Origin: Candidatus Flexifilum breve
GTDB lineage: Bacteria > Chloroflexota > Anaerolineae > Aggregatilineales > Phototrophicaceae
Direction: 5' to 3'
NCBI GenBank assembly: GCA_016717205.1
Contig: JADKGC010000006.1
Location: forward strand, 372,001 to 436,000
Length of the DNA stretch: 64,000 bases
The first letter of the stretch is position 1; every line of letters starts with the position of its first letter. This document shows positions 1-10,927 of the stretch, in pieces. The notes beneath the pieces were generated by a model. That model ran no database searches and was not told the origin of the DNA. It saw only the letters and a list, made by a program, of their open reading frames with translations. The position numbers and the translations under genes are program-made.

Positions 1-351
1 CGCATGGCGGCGGATCGTGTGATGATGGAAATCCCAGCGGGCACGCTCGAACCGGGCGAAGATCCGCTGGTGTGCGCCGAACGTGAACTGCAAGAGGAGA
101 CCGGGTACCGCCCCGGCAAGCTGGAAGCGTTCGGCGGCATTTACGTCGCGCCCGGTTACACCTCTGAGTTCATCCACCATTTCATCGCCACCGATCTGAC
201 TGAATCACGCTTGGAGATGGACGATGACGAGTTCATCGAAGCCTCGTTTGTGCCCATGACGGAAGCGTTGGCGATGATCGAGCGCGGCGAGATTATTGAC
301 GGCAAAAGTATCAGCGGTCTGTTGAAGGTGGCGCGGCGTTTGGGGCTGTGA
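1..351 (+). CDS. NUDIX hydrolase (ADP-ribose pyrophosphatase-like), 5' end cut by window edge
   Basis: The frame is open from base 1. The codon before the first ATG (position 4) is in frame, and family members have about 60 more residues upstream, so this is the C-terminal two-thirds of the protein. A complete NUDIX box is present: G, five residues, E, seven residues (DPLVCAE), then REL-QEETG. This box binds Mg2+ and hydrolyses nucleoside diphosphates linked to another moiety. The IPAGTLEPGE lead-in and the late VAPGYTSEF motif are typical of the ADP-ribose/NudF subgroup, which removes free ADP-ribose. The stop lies just before the rplS promoter. Confidence 0.85.
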   Translation, partial: RMAADRVMMEIPAGTLEPGEDPLVCAERELQEETGYRPGKLEAFGGIYVAPGYTSEFIHHFIATDLTESRLEMDDDEFIEASFVPMTEALAMIERGEIIDGKSISGLLKVARRLGL

Positions 352-354
352 CCC

Positions 355-383
355 TTGTGAGAGACGGTTCGCCCCTGTATAAT
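355..383 (+). promoter_or_regulatory. sigma-70-type promoter of rplS
   Basis: A -35 element TTGTGA (355-360, four of six consensus positions) is followed by a 17-nt spacer and a perfect -10 TATAAT (378-383). It sits immediately after the NUDIX stop codon and about 70 bp before the rplS start, so rplS is probably transcribed on its own, possibly with the amidotransferase and murI behind it. Confidence 0.6.
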
Positions 384-451
384 GCGACTTGATTTTGAAT
401 GCGTACGCCCCTCCGAGTTGGATGAGCGTACTTTTTTTGACGAGGAAGCCC

Positions 452-793
452 GTGAACGAGTTATTGAAAGCACTGGAAGCCCCGGATCGTGGGCATCCCC
501 AGTTTGGCCCCGGCGACACCGTGAAAGTGTACGTCAAGGTGGTTGAAGGCGACCGCGAACGTACCCAGATGTTTCAGGGTGTCGTGATCCGCTACCGTGG
601 TGGTGGCAATGATGCCAACTTCACCGTCCGCCGTATCGCGACGCACGGGATTGGCGTGGAACGTACGTTCCTGCTCAAGAGCCCCCGCGTCGAAAAGATC
701 GAAGTGACCCGTAAGGCGAAAGTGCGCCGCGCGCAGCTCTACTACCTGCGCGATGTTCGTGGCAAGGCGGCACGCCTGAAGGAAAAGCGCTAG
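452..793 (+). CDS. rplS: 50S ribosomal protein L19
   Basis: Ribosomal protein L19 lies at the interface of the 50S and 30S subunits. The 113-residue length matches the family (115 in E. coli), and the diagnostic blocks FGPGDTVKVYVKV, RTQMFQGVVIRYRGGG, GIGVERTFLLKSPRVEKIEV and a basic KVRRAQLYYLRD tail are all present. I start at GTG 452, because GAGGAA (442-447) is well placed and upstream in-frame ATGs (389, 422) would add an unconserved extension that begins close to the predicted transcription start. Confidence 0.95.
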   Translation: MNELLKALEAPDRGHPQFGPGDTVKVYVKVVEGDRERTQMFQGVVIRYRGGGNDANFTVRRIATHGIGVERTFLLKSPRVEKIEVTRKAKVRRAQLYYLRDVRGKAARLKEKR

Positions 794-796
794 GCC

Positions 797-1540
797 GTGC
801 GTCCGCTCATCGGGATTACTGCTTCAGACGTCTATGCGGAACGGGGCAAGCTGTATCATCGAGCGTATGCGCTGAATGCGTTTGCGATCGCGGATGCTGG
901 CGGCTTGCCCGTCTACATTCCACCGGGACTGGAAGAATCCGTGCTGCGTGAGCTGTACGAACGCCTTGATGCCGTATTGCTGCCCGGCGGGCCCGATGTT
1001 GATCCGGTTGAATACGGGCAGGAACGCCACCCGCAGACCAAAATCATCGATGCGCCGCGCGACGCGCTCGAACTGACGCTCGCGCGCTGGACGGTCGAAG
1101 ATGACCGCCCGCTGTTCGGCATCTGCCGCGGTCATCAGGTGATGAATGTCGCGCTGGGTGGCACGTTGGTGCAGGATATCCCGTCGCAGGTCGAAACAAC
1201 CCTGACGCATGACCTGCCCGACGAATATCCGCGCAGCACCCGCCTGCATACGGTTGACATCAAGCCGGAAAGCCGGCTTGCTTCGATTCTGGGGACGACG
1301 CAGGTCGTGGTGAACAGCCTGCATCACCAATCCACCGAAATCGCGGCGCCGGGCGTAGACTTCACTGCGTTCGCCCCGGATGGCGTGGTCGAAGCGCTGG
1401 AAGTCCCCGACAAGCAGTTTGTTTTGAGCGTGCAGTGGCATCCCGAAGACCTGTATGAGGACGACGGCATGATGAAGCGCCTGTTCACGGAGTTCGTCAA
1501 CGCTGCGCGTGAAAGTGCTGCCCGCCAGTCCCATCGTTAA
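797..1540 (+). CDS. class I glutamine amidotransferase, gamma-glutamyl-GABA hydrolase (PuuD) family
   Basis: This is a 247-residue peptidase C26-type amidotransferase that hydrolyses gamma-glutamyl amide bonds. The nucleophile is Cys110 in FGICRGHQ, the catalytic His/Glu are in QWHPED near residue 215, and LLPGGPDVDP and NSLHHQ are further family signatures. It starts at GTG three bases after the rplS stop and murI follows 11 bases later, so the three look co-transcribed. The true substrate is not shown by the sequence: besides gamma-glutamyl-GABA, homologues act on other gamma-glutamyl amides. Confidence 0.85.
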   Translation: MRPLIGITASDVYAERGKLYHRAYALNAFAIADAGGLPVYIPPGLEESVLRELYERLDAVLLPGGPDVDPVEYGQERHPQTKIIDAPRDALELTLARWTVEDDRPLFGICRGHQVMNVALGGTLVQDIPSQVETTLTHDLPDEYPRSTRLHTVDIKPESRLASILGTTQVVVNSLHHQSTEIAAPGVDFTAFAPDGVVEALEVPDKQFVLSVQWHPEDLYEDDGMMKRLFTEFVNAARESAARQSHR

Positions 1541-1551
1541 CTGACGCGTGA

Positions 1552-2345
1552 ATGACCGTGCCTGAAACCTCGGCAAGTAAGCGCATCGGAGTGTTTGACT
1601 CTGGTGTTGGCGGGTTGTCCGTGCTGCGTGAAATTCACGGACACCTGCCCAATATCCCCACCATCTACTATGCTGACCAAGCCCATTTGCCCTATGGCAT
1701 GCGGACACCCGAAGATGTGCGCCAACTTGTCGATCTGGCCGCTGAGTTCCTGATCGCGCATGGTGCGCGCGTGCTCGTCATCGCGTGTCACACGGCCAGC
1801 GCCGCCAGCCTGCACGACCTGCGCGCCCGGCACCCCGGCATTCCCCATAGTCGGCATGGAACCGGCGGTCAAACCCGCCGCCGAAGCGCACGCAGACGGG
1901 TGTGATCGGCGTGCTGACCACGCGGGTGACTGCCCAAAGTGAGTTGTATCGCAAGGTGGTGGATCGCTTCGCGCGCGGCGTACAGGTCATCACCCAGCCC
2001 GCGCCGGAACTGGTCACGATGGTGGAGCAGGGTACGCAGGATACGCCTGAAGGCGAGGCCATTCTGCGGCGCTACCTGGCCCCGCTGGAAGCCGCCCATG
2101 CCGATTATCTGGTGCTGGCCTGTACGCACTTCCCATTTTTAGCCGACAAACTGCAGGCGCTGACGGACATCGCGCTGATTGACCCGGGCGCGGCGGTTGC
2201 GCGGCAGGTTACGCGCGTGCTGCCCGCCGACGTGGTGCCTGCCGACGCCGCTCACCTCTACTACACGACCGGTGATCCGGCGCAGTTTCAGCGGTCGCTC
2301 AACCGGTTGCTGGGTATCGACGCTCCAGTGCAGCAGGCGCTATGA
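1552..2345 (+). pseudogene. murI: glutamate racemase, two frameshifts
   Basis: Glutamate racemase makes D-glutamate for peptidoglycan. The N-terminal part (from 1552) has the FDSGVGGLSVL motif and the first catalytic Cys in IACHTAS (family consensus CNTAS, so Asn to His here). The C-terminal part has the second catalytic Cys in LACTHFPFL. The coding frame shifts near 1843-1846, where a CCCC run with one C removed restores IPIVGMEP, and again near 1887-1891, where removing one base gives TGVIGVL. Both are net one-base insertions. The full protein would be about 264 residues. The gene is normally essential, so the shifts are probably sequence errors. The 3' end overlaps the convergent kinase gene by 6 bp. 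Confidence 0.85.
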
Positions 2346-4341
2346 GGTGTGCACGATGGTTGGGTCTTTGGAGACCGCTTCCGGAATCTGGAAGGGCATG
2401 ACGCGGCGCGCGTCTTCCGGCGGCACCACGGGCAGACGAATGAAGAATGTCGTGCCGGGGTACGTCTGCATGTTATGACCGGGGCTTTCCGCCCAGATCT
2501 TACCGCCATGCCCCTCGATCACACCCTGCGCGATAGTCAAGCCTAAGCCGGGACCCGCGCCCATGAATTTATACGTCCCCGTCGAATGCAGGCCGGGGTC
2601 ATAGGCGCGGTAGAACTTGCGGAAGATCAGCTCCAGATTCTCTTTTTCGATCCCTACGCCCGTATCTTTGATGGTAATCAGCACATAGTCCTGTTCGCCG
2701 GGCGCTTGCGCAGGTTCGAGCATGGCGCTGATGTCGATCTTGCCACCATCCGGCGTGAACTTGATCGCGTTGACGACGATATTGCGGAACGCCTGTACCA
2801 GCCGCTGCAGGTCAGCCTGCACGATGGGTAGACCGCGCAGACCGCGCGCCGCCAGCGTCAGCTTGCGCTGCTTGATCGCATCGGTGAGCGGCTCAATCGC
2901 CATGCGCATCACGCTTTCCAGAGATGTCTGCGTGAAGTGTAAATTCATGGCATTGACGTCGAGCTGACTCACGTCGAGCATGGCGGCGATCAACTCTTCC
3001 ATACGTTCGGTTGCTTTGCGTAAGTTGCCGACCAGCCCCGACATTTTGTCTTGATCGAGCGCGCCACCTTCGTTCAGTGCATCCATGATGTCGGTGTAGC
3101 CGCGAATCTGCGCCAGCGGCGTGCGCAGTTCGTGGCTGGCGATGGTCACGAAGTCGGTTTTGACCTCGTCGAGCTTTTCCATCTGTTCTTTGGCTTCCTC
3201 AAGGTTGATGTTGAGCGCCTGCATCCCCTGATTCAGCTTGCGCAGGTCGGCGACGAGGCGCGCATTGCGCAGCACCGTCCCGGTCTGGCTGGCCATCGTC
3301 GTGAGCAGTTGGAAATCATGCACGGTGAACGGCGCATCGCTGAGTTTAGCTCCGCACGCCAGTACCCCGATCAACGTTTGGTCCATCAGAATCGGGGCGT
3401 AGGCACTCAGCCCGCTCTCGCGGAAGAAGGCGATCTCCGGCAGGTCTTTGAAACGCGGGTTGAATTCGAGATCAAACTGCGACAGAGAACTTCCTTCGAC
3501 CGCGAAATGCTGGTACAGGCTGCCGCTTTTGGTTAGGGAGGCGCGCCCTGACCGATCCGGTAGGGCGGGCAGCAGCATGAGCTCGGCGGTGTCACCTGTT
3601 TCGTTGACGAGGATGAGCGCCGACCGGCGCACGCGCAAGCGACGATCAACGCGCCGAAGATGACCAGTGTGGTGATGAGCAGCAGAATCATGATGCGGAC
3701 GGTCGAGGTGAGTTCACGGCGGATGTCGAGCACGCGGTAGTTCATCTGCGCGTAAGCCGCCCCGAGCGTGCCAAACAGCAGGACAAAGCTCCCGGGCGCT
3801 CCCAGCGCGTTCGCCCCGGTGCCGACCAGGAAGATGCCGATCATGAAATAGGCCGAATTGATCCCCCAGAAGAGGGCGCGGTTGGCGACTTCGGGCAGGC
3901 GCGCCACATAATACTTATAGAAAGCCGATGCGATCAAGATGATGCCACCGAGCGCGAAACCGCCGAGCATAAATAATGCACTCACCGGATGGGGCGGGGC
4001 GAACGCGCTCAAGACCCAGCTCGGCGTGTTGCCCAGCAGCGCCACGCTGCTGATGAGCCTGAACAACCAGAGCAGACCAAAAATGATCCACAGGCGCGGT
4101 ACGCGGTTGGTCATGTCGCGCATGCTCAACGCGCCATACGCGAACAGGGTCAGCGCTTGCGCAAACAGCGCCAGCGAGCAGAATTCGGGACAGAGCGTCG
4201 CGGCGACGACGCCGAAAAAGACGGTCAGCGCCAGCCATGGCACCCCGACCGAACCCGCTGCCGCCGAATCAGCAAAAAGCCGACCACGACAATATGCGCG
4301 ATCAGGCACACGAGCACCAATGTGCTGGTCACTGAATTCAT
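2340..4341 (-). pseudogene. membrane sensor histidine kinase with GAF domain, two frameshifts
   Basis: Read on the minus strand from ATG 4341 (GGGGGA-type ribosome site just upstream), the protein would be about 667 residues. The N-terminal third holds six or seven hydrophobic helices, the middle a GAF domain (about 240-390), then a dimerisation helix with phospho-acceptor His in ASHELRTPLAQ, and an HATPase domain with N-box (FRNIVVNAIKFT), DTGVGI, and GPGLGLTIAQG. The frame changes near 4250-4258 and near 3638-3641, each compatible with one missing base. No response regulator is adjacent, so it is an orphan kinase here. The signal sensed is unknown. Confidence 0.8.
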
Positions 4342-4360
4342 TCGGGCTTCCCCCAAACGA

Positions 4361-5734
4361 TTACTTGAGGATGTAGTACGTGCCTTTTTTCGAGCCGACC
4401 TTCAGCAGGATTTCGCGCTCAACCATATCCGCCAGGTCGAGGCGCAGCGTTTCCGCCGACACTCCCTGACACAGGGAACGGTATTCACGGTTGGTGATCG
4501 AGCCATGATCGCGGATGTATTGCAGCGCTCTAGCCTGCCGGTGATTGGTGTTGCGCACCCATTCCGGCACAACTTGACGCTCTCGAGAGTTGAACAGGGT
4601 GACGGCGAAACTGTACGGACGGGCGTCGAAGTTGGGCGGCAGATGGCCGGACTGTTCCATGACTTCCATCATCCGGTCAATGCCCAGCCCGAGCTCTTCG
4701 ATGTAACCCCACTGGAACAGGCCGTTGACGATGCGCGGGTTGCGGCTGAAGTGCTCGTCGACGATGTTTTCGACGGTGATGAAACCGGGCAGGCCGCCGG
4801 GGGAGATCACTTCAAGGCGATCTGAATACATGCGAATTTCGATGCGCCGCCCTTTGAGCCGGTAGTCGCGGTGGCAGATGGCATTGACGATAGCTTCACG
4901 TACGGCAAACTGCGGATATTCGGTCGTCTCTTCGCGTTCCAGCCCTTTGACGACCGCGCTCACGGCCATCTCACTCCAGATGAGGTTCCACGCTGATTCG
5001 ATCAGGCGGGGGAGCGGTCCGGTCAGTTCTTCGCGGCGGGTGTACCCGGCGAGGCCGTTTTCGCCGCGCGGCGTTTTGCCGACGAACTTGGCAAACACGA
5101 CGCCGCTCTGTGGCAGCCAGTGCTGCGGATATTCGCTGAAGAGGAGAATACCGCTCACGGTCGGGCGGTCGGCGGTGTCAATCGCGCCGATTTCGCGCAG
5201 CAGATCGTCGGTCTTGCCGTTGAACGGGCGCTTGGTGCGTTCCGCGCGTTTGGCGATGTACTCCTCGATCATCTTCTTGCTGAGATCGTCTTTGGTTGCG
5301 CCGGGGACTGGTTCGCTTTCATAGTCACCCGTCGACTTGGCGCTCGCAAGCTTGAGAATCTCCTGCCCGCCAAGCGGTCGATTAACTTGATCATCGCGGA
5401 TGAGCACGCGGCCATCGCTTAGGGCATGCAGTTCAATACTGCGCGGCACCCGCAGCGCGTAGACTGTGCCGTTATCTTCCGCTTCAACCGGTTCCCAGTT
5501 CCCTGTGACGATTGAGGGGCTGCACAAGCTGTCCGCCTCTTTGAGCGCTTTCGGCAGGGCTTCGCTCTCAATCTTCACGCCTGCGTCGCCGTTGTGCTTG
5601 AGTCCCACCACCAGCGTCCCGCCTTCGGTATTCGCAAAGGCGACGAGCGTCTCGGCGATTAACTTGGCATCCGGGATTTCGATGAAGGCTAAACGTGGAC
5701 CAGGTCCATTCTTGAGAAAATCGGGATTTAGCAT
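4361..5734 (-). CDS. AlbA_2 (Schlafen-type) domain protein with RecG-like HATPase-4 and winged-helix C-terminus
   Basis: The 457-residue protein opens with an AlbA_2 nucleic-acid/nucleotide-binding domain, recognised by AETLVAFANTEGGTLVVG at residues 28-45. Its centre (about 200-370) matches the family annotated as ATP-dependent DNA helicase-related or transcriptional regulator, with FAVREAIVNAICHRDY and a GLGIDRMMEVM block. The last 60 residues look like a winged helix (ALQYIRDHGSITNREYRSL). It lacks the RecG motor motifs, so it should not be called a helicase. Members are usually regulators or parts of stress and defence loci. It begins 26 bp from the divergent region and ends 19 bp before the kinase start on the same strand. 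Confidence 0.75.
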   Translation of the reverse strand: MLNPDFLKNGPGPRLAFIEIPDAKLIAETLVAFANTEGGTLVVGLKHNGDAGVKIESEALPKALKEADSLCSPSIVTGNWEPVEAEDNGTVYALRVPRSIELHALSDGRVLIRDDQVNRPLGGQEILKLASAKSTGDYESEPVPGATKDDLSKKMIEEYIAKRAERTKRPFNGKTDDLLREIGAIDTADRPTVSGILLFSEYPQHWLPQSGVVFAKFVGKTPRGENGLAGYTRREELTGPLPRLIESAWNLIWSEMAVSAVVKGLEREETTEYPQFAVREAIVNAICHRDYRLKGRRIEIRMYSDRLEVISPGGLPGFITVENIVDEHFSRNPRIVNGLFQWGYIEELGLGIDRMMEVMEQSGHLPPNFDARPYSFAVTLFNSRERQVVPEWVRNTNHRQARALQYIRDHGSITNREYRSLCQGVSAETLRLDLADMVEREILLKVGSKKGTYYILK

Positions 5735-5893
5735 AAGAAGACTCGGTGGGCGGCTAGACGTAGTTCATTTTAGCACGTTTTGGGGATCGGCAAAGGGACG
5801 CTTCAGTCCCAGCTTAGTGCGGAGGGTCGACAGCCTGTTTTCAATTTCGAAGACAGTGATGATCTCGCGCCGCGGAGTGTTATACTGGAAGGC

Positions 5894-6918
5894 ATGGGCG
5901 CGAAGCATTTACTCAACCTGACCGGAGATCACCTCCGGACACTGCCAATCGTGATTCTATATTTGACCGATGGCTGTAACAGCCGCTGCGTCATGTGCGA
6001 TATCTGGCGCAACCCCCGCCGCAATATGTCTATGGAACTCGTCGATACGATCGCCGCCGATCTCAAACGCCTGGCTGTTAAATGGGTGGTGCTGAGCGGT
6101 GGCGAAGCGATGCAGCATCCCCAGTGGCCGGAGATTGCGCGGCGGCTGCGGGCGGAAGGCGTGCGCGTCATCCTGCTCACCAACGGGCTGATGCTGCGCC
6201 GCCAGATCGATGAAGTCTTGGCGAGCGTCGACGAAGTCGTCGTCAGCCTGGATTCCGGGACGGCCGCCACCTACGCCGCCATTCGCGGCGTGGACGCGTT
6301 TGACCTCGTGCTGGATGGCATTCGCGCCGTTCGCGCGGGCGGGTTGCCCGTCACCACGCGCACCACCGTGCAACGCGCGAACTACGCCGAAATCCCCCTG
6401 ATCATCGAAGTGACCAAATCCGCCGATGTCAATACGATCAGCTTTCTGACCGTGGATGTCAGCAACCCGCATGCCTTTGGATCGCGCCTCATCCCTGTTG
6501 AACAACTCCGCCGCCGACCGCCTTAAGCTGCCGGACGATGTGCTGCATCTGGAACGCCTACTGGCGGAGATCGAAGTACGCTTCGCTGAAGATTTCGTCA
6601 GTCACCGCATCGCTGAGTCGCCGGACAAACTGCGGCAGATGATCGCTTATTTCCGCGCGCTGTACGATGAAACGGCTAGGTCTCCTGTTGTCCGCTGCAA
6701 TGCGCCCCATCTCTCCACGGTGATTGAAGTTGATGGGTCGCTGCGTCCGTGCTACTTCCTGCCGACGATGGGGCACCTGAAAGCAGAGCCCTGGCGCAGG
6801 CGATTAACAACCCGGAAGCGATCGATCTGCGGCGGGCATATCGGAAGGGCGAACGACCGAAGTGCGAACGTGTGTGTGTCCGTTGTATAAAGGGGGGCGG
6901 TCGCTGCTCCAATTATGA
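5894..6918 (+). pseudogene. radical SAM/SPASM-type enzyme, three frameshifts
   Basis: The canonical radical SAM cluster motif CNSRCVMC (Cx3Cx2C) is near residue 30, followed by the SAM-binding LSGGEAMQHP and LLTNG motifs. A SPASM-like C-terminus carries RCNAPHL...GSLRPCYF and a last KCERCVC-type pair. The frame breaks near 6505-6520, 6785-6793 and in the TGTGTGTGT run at 6870-6879. Restoring it ends the protein at TGA 6916-6918, which overlaps the next gene in an ATGA, a good sign that the reconstruction is right. An upstream in-frame ATG at 5780 exists, but 5894 fits the protein start better. The family modifies peptides or other substrates. The substrate here is unknown. Confidence 0.75.
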
Positions 6919-7503
6919 TCTTTCTGATCCTGATAACGCTGGCCAGCTTCGCCTATTTTGGGCGAAATATCCTGATCCTGATGGGCTGGCTGAAAGGCCC
7001 GCTGCTGCGTAAATTCGAACGCTATGGCGTGGTCGATGACAGCTACACAGTGATGCCGGAACTACTCATGAGTTTCGTGCTGCTGCTCTTTGGCGTGACG
7101 AGCCTGATCATCGAACGCTTCTTCCAGTCTGCGCTGCCGGTGGCGATGGTGGCGGTGATCTACATCTCTGGGGTGGGTGATGCTCCGCTCGGAAATGCTC
7201 GCGCAGCAGTTCCCATTTCTGTTCATGGCGCTGCCGCTGTGGTACGCCAATTTGCGGGAACGGACAACGCGCGAGGAACGCCGCCGGATCGCGTGGCGCT
7301 GGCTGTATTTGCCCGCGCGCACCCGCCTGGCCTACAGCGCCAATGATCACGCGTTTCAACTGTGGGCAGATCTAATGATTATCGGGACTATCTCGCATAC
7401 CGTTGAAGATGAAGAAACCATCGCACTCGCCGAGGGCAATTTCAGTGAAACCTATGTCTCGTTTGCGCGGGTGGCTCCGGGGAAAGCAGCCAACACTGCC
7501 TAG
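6915..7503 (+). pseudogene. small integral membrane protein of unknown function, one frameshift
   Basis: The start ATG overlaps the stop of the radical SAM gene. The first 90 residues contain two or three hydrophobic helices (from MIFLILITLASF and from PELLMSFVLLLFGV). A frame break at a GGG run near 7175-7177, corrected by removing one G, joins this to a soluble half rich in Arg/Glu (RERTTREERRR) that ends in a non-hydrophobic tail. About 195 residues in all. I do not recognise the family. Position suggests it anchors or escorts the product of the flanking radical SAM and methyltransferase genes. Confidence 0.55.
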
Positions 7504-8093
7504 CACGGCGGCCTATGCGCTGTGGGCAGCGAATTATCCACCGCACGCCCACAACCCGCTGATGGAACTGGAACAGCGGGCGGTCAGCGCCTTGCTGCCG
7601 CCGCTGACGGCGCTCTGGTGCTCGATTTGGCGGGGAACGGGGCGTTATGGTTTGCTGGCGCAGGAACGGGGCGCGGGACAGATCATTTCACTGGATAACA
7701 GCCCGGCCATGCTCGAACGGAATCCGCTGACAGGGCGGGTCTGTGCGACGAGCGAAGCGCTGCCGCTGCCGACGCAGTCCGTCGATGTGCTCCTGTGCGG
7801 CCTGGCGTTAGGACACCTGCCCGGCGTTACCCTCTCCATCTGAGATTGGGCGCGTGCTGCGCCTGCACGGCGTGGCGCTCATCAGCGACGTGCACCCCTT
7901 CGTCGCCCTCAATGGCGCAAAGCGCACCTTCACCGGGAAGGATGGCCGCGCATATGCGGTCGAACATCATATGCACCTGTACGAGGATTACGGGCGTGCG
8001 GCGTCCGCTGCGGGTCTGCGGATTGATGCGGTCGCTGAACCGCGCTTAGGGCAGACGCCTGTCGTCATTGTTTACCGCATGGTCAAGACTTAG
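7454..8093 (+). pseudogene. class I SAM-dependent methyltransferase, three frameshifts
   Basis: From ATG 7454 (overlapping the previous gene) the start region AAYALWAANYPPHAHNPLME resembles UbiE/type-11 methyltransferases. SAM motif I is out of frame in the raw sequence. Reading 7607-7632 in the neighbouring frame gives ALVLDLA and then GTGRYG, so two opposite indels flank it. Later motifs SLDNSPAML and LPLPTQSVDVLLCGLALGH are intact. A third shift near 7836-7842 joins the C-terminal RVLRLHGVALISDVHP. Together with the preceding radical SAM and membrane protein it forms a modification cassette with no recognisable precursor or product. Confidence 0.7.
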
Positions 8094-8165
8094 AGCGCGT
8101 CAGGATATACACACCGATCGCCGCGGCAATGATCGCGGGCGGGATGCACAGCAGGCGTACGTTTG

Positions 8166-9905
<1,740 letters not shown>

Positions 9906-10053
9906 GCTGCATTCCCGTGCGTAAATGGTGTCACATCGTAATATTGTACCGCAACCACGCAAACGAGAAAGAGACTCGTTTGGCGTCCGATGGCGGCACG
10001 TTTGGGATAGCAGCTTAGCCCTTCTAGACTTGGCTCAGCTTGAGCGTTACGAC

Positions 10054-10866
10054 CTAATTTGCCGGAATCGCGGTATCGATACTTCGAATAAACTGGAATA
10101 CGCCGTCAAGGTCTTCCGCGCTCAGCACCGCACCCCACGCTGGCATCACTGTATTGATCCGGCCATTGCGCAGCGTTTCCAGCAGTTCGTCATCAGTGTA
10201 GCCGCGCACTTGATCCGTGTGGAGACTCGGAATACCGGGTGCACCTTCTGCGTAGGCACCGTGACAACCGGAGCAGTAGAGTGCAAAAATCGCCTTGCCA
10301 TGTTCAATGGGTGAGACGGACGCGTTGGCCGCGGCCTGAAGTGCCACAGTGACCGATTCGTTGTATTCGACGACGAACTCGCCAACCAGCGGTTCGGAAA
10401 GCACCACCGGGCCAAAGTATTTCACCGCGCACTCTGTCGCAGTTATCTGCACGCGTGCCGTGTTGGAACTGATGAAAACCCCCTGAATGCCAGCTTCGGC
10501 CAATGAGGAGAACGTGACATTACACCCGTTTTGCTGGATTAAGTTCAGCGCGTTGGGCGGAATGTCCACCGGAGTGGGGTAGACGGACAGTGTACCCTGA
10601 ACCGTCGCATCGGCGGCTACATCCATCCAGAGTTGGACTGGCGGGTAAGCGGGTAGGTTTGTGTGGAAGCTTGTCCACAGCCAACGCCCCGTTTGCGCGC
10701 TGGAAGCATCAATGGCGACGGCAGGCCCGAGCGTCGCAGTCGGTGGAGGTAGGGCGATGGCAGTCGCGGTGGCGTCGAGTTCCCACTGGGGCAGGGCAAT
10801 TGTGCCGCAGGCGGTCAAGCCGCAAAGTGACACAACGAAGATGGCGCGAAACAGGTGCATGATCAT
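10054..10866 (-). CDS. secreted lipoprotein with C-terminal cytochrome c domain
   Basis: A lipoprotein signal peptide ends in LTAC (lipobox Cys20). Residues about 45-190 form a domain I do not recognise, and the last 80 residues are a class I cytochrome c with the haem site CSGCH and the sixth ligand probably Met in TVMPAWG. This points to a membrane-tethered electron carrier on the outer face. It starts 61 bp after the PhoX-like gene on the same strand, with a strong terminator between, so it is likely transcribed separately. ATG 10860 is an alternative start. Confidence 0.75.
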   Translation of the reverse strand: MIMHLFRAIFVVSLCGLTACGTIALPQWELDATATAIALPPPTATLGPAVAIDASSAQTGRWLWTSFHTNLPAYPPVQLWMDVAADATVQGTLSVYPTPVDIPPNALNLIQQNGCNVTFSSLAEAGIQGVFISSNTARVQITATECAVKYFGPVVLSEPLVGEFVVEYNESVTVALQAAANASVSPIEHGKAIFALYCSGCHGAYAEGAPGIPSLHTDQVRGYTDDELLETLRNGRINTVMPAWGAVLSAEDLDGVFQFIRSIDTAIPAN

Positions 10867-10891
10867 GCGTTAGGCTCTCGACAAGACAAAA

Positions 10892-10919
10892 GTGGGACGA
10901 GGCCAGCGCCTCGTCCCAC
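10892..10919 (-). terminator. rho-independent terminator of the PhoX-like gene
   Basis: A perfect 12-bp stem (GTGGGACGAGGC paired with its complement) encloses a 4-nt loop. On the minus strand it is followed by TTTTGTCTTG. It lies 9 bp past the stop of the PhoX-like gene. Confidence 0.8.
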
Positions 10920-10927
10920 CGGATAGC

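Noticed and set aside
4361..5734. RecG helicase
   Set aside because: No helicase motor motifs. The protein only shares the AlbA_2 and HATPase-4-like regions with proteins so named.
1552..8093. Programmed frameshifting in murI, the kinase and the radical SAM cassette
   Set aside because: No slippery heptamer with a downstream structure was recognised, breaks go both ways, and many sit at plain homopolymers. Sequence error is simpler.
8084..8165. Minus-strand peptide with a membrane helix (ending GVYILTRSKS) after glnS
   Set aside because: The open frame is about 33 codons, lacks ATG, GTG or TTG starts, and overlaps the glnS end. It may be a remnant but cannot be supported as a gene.
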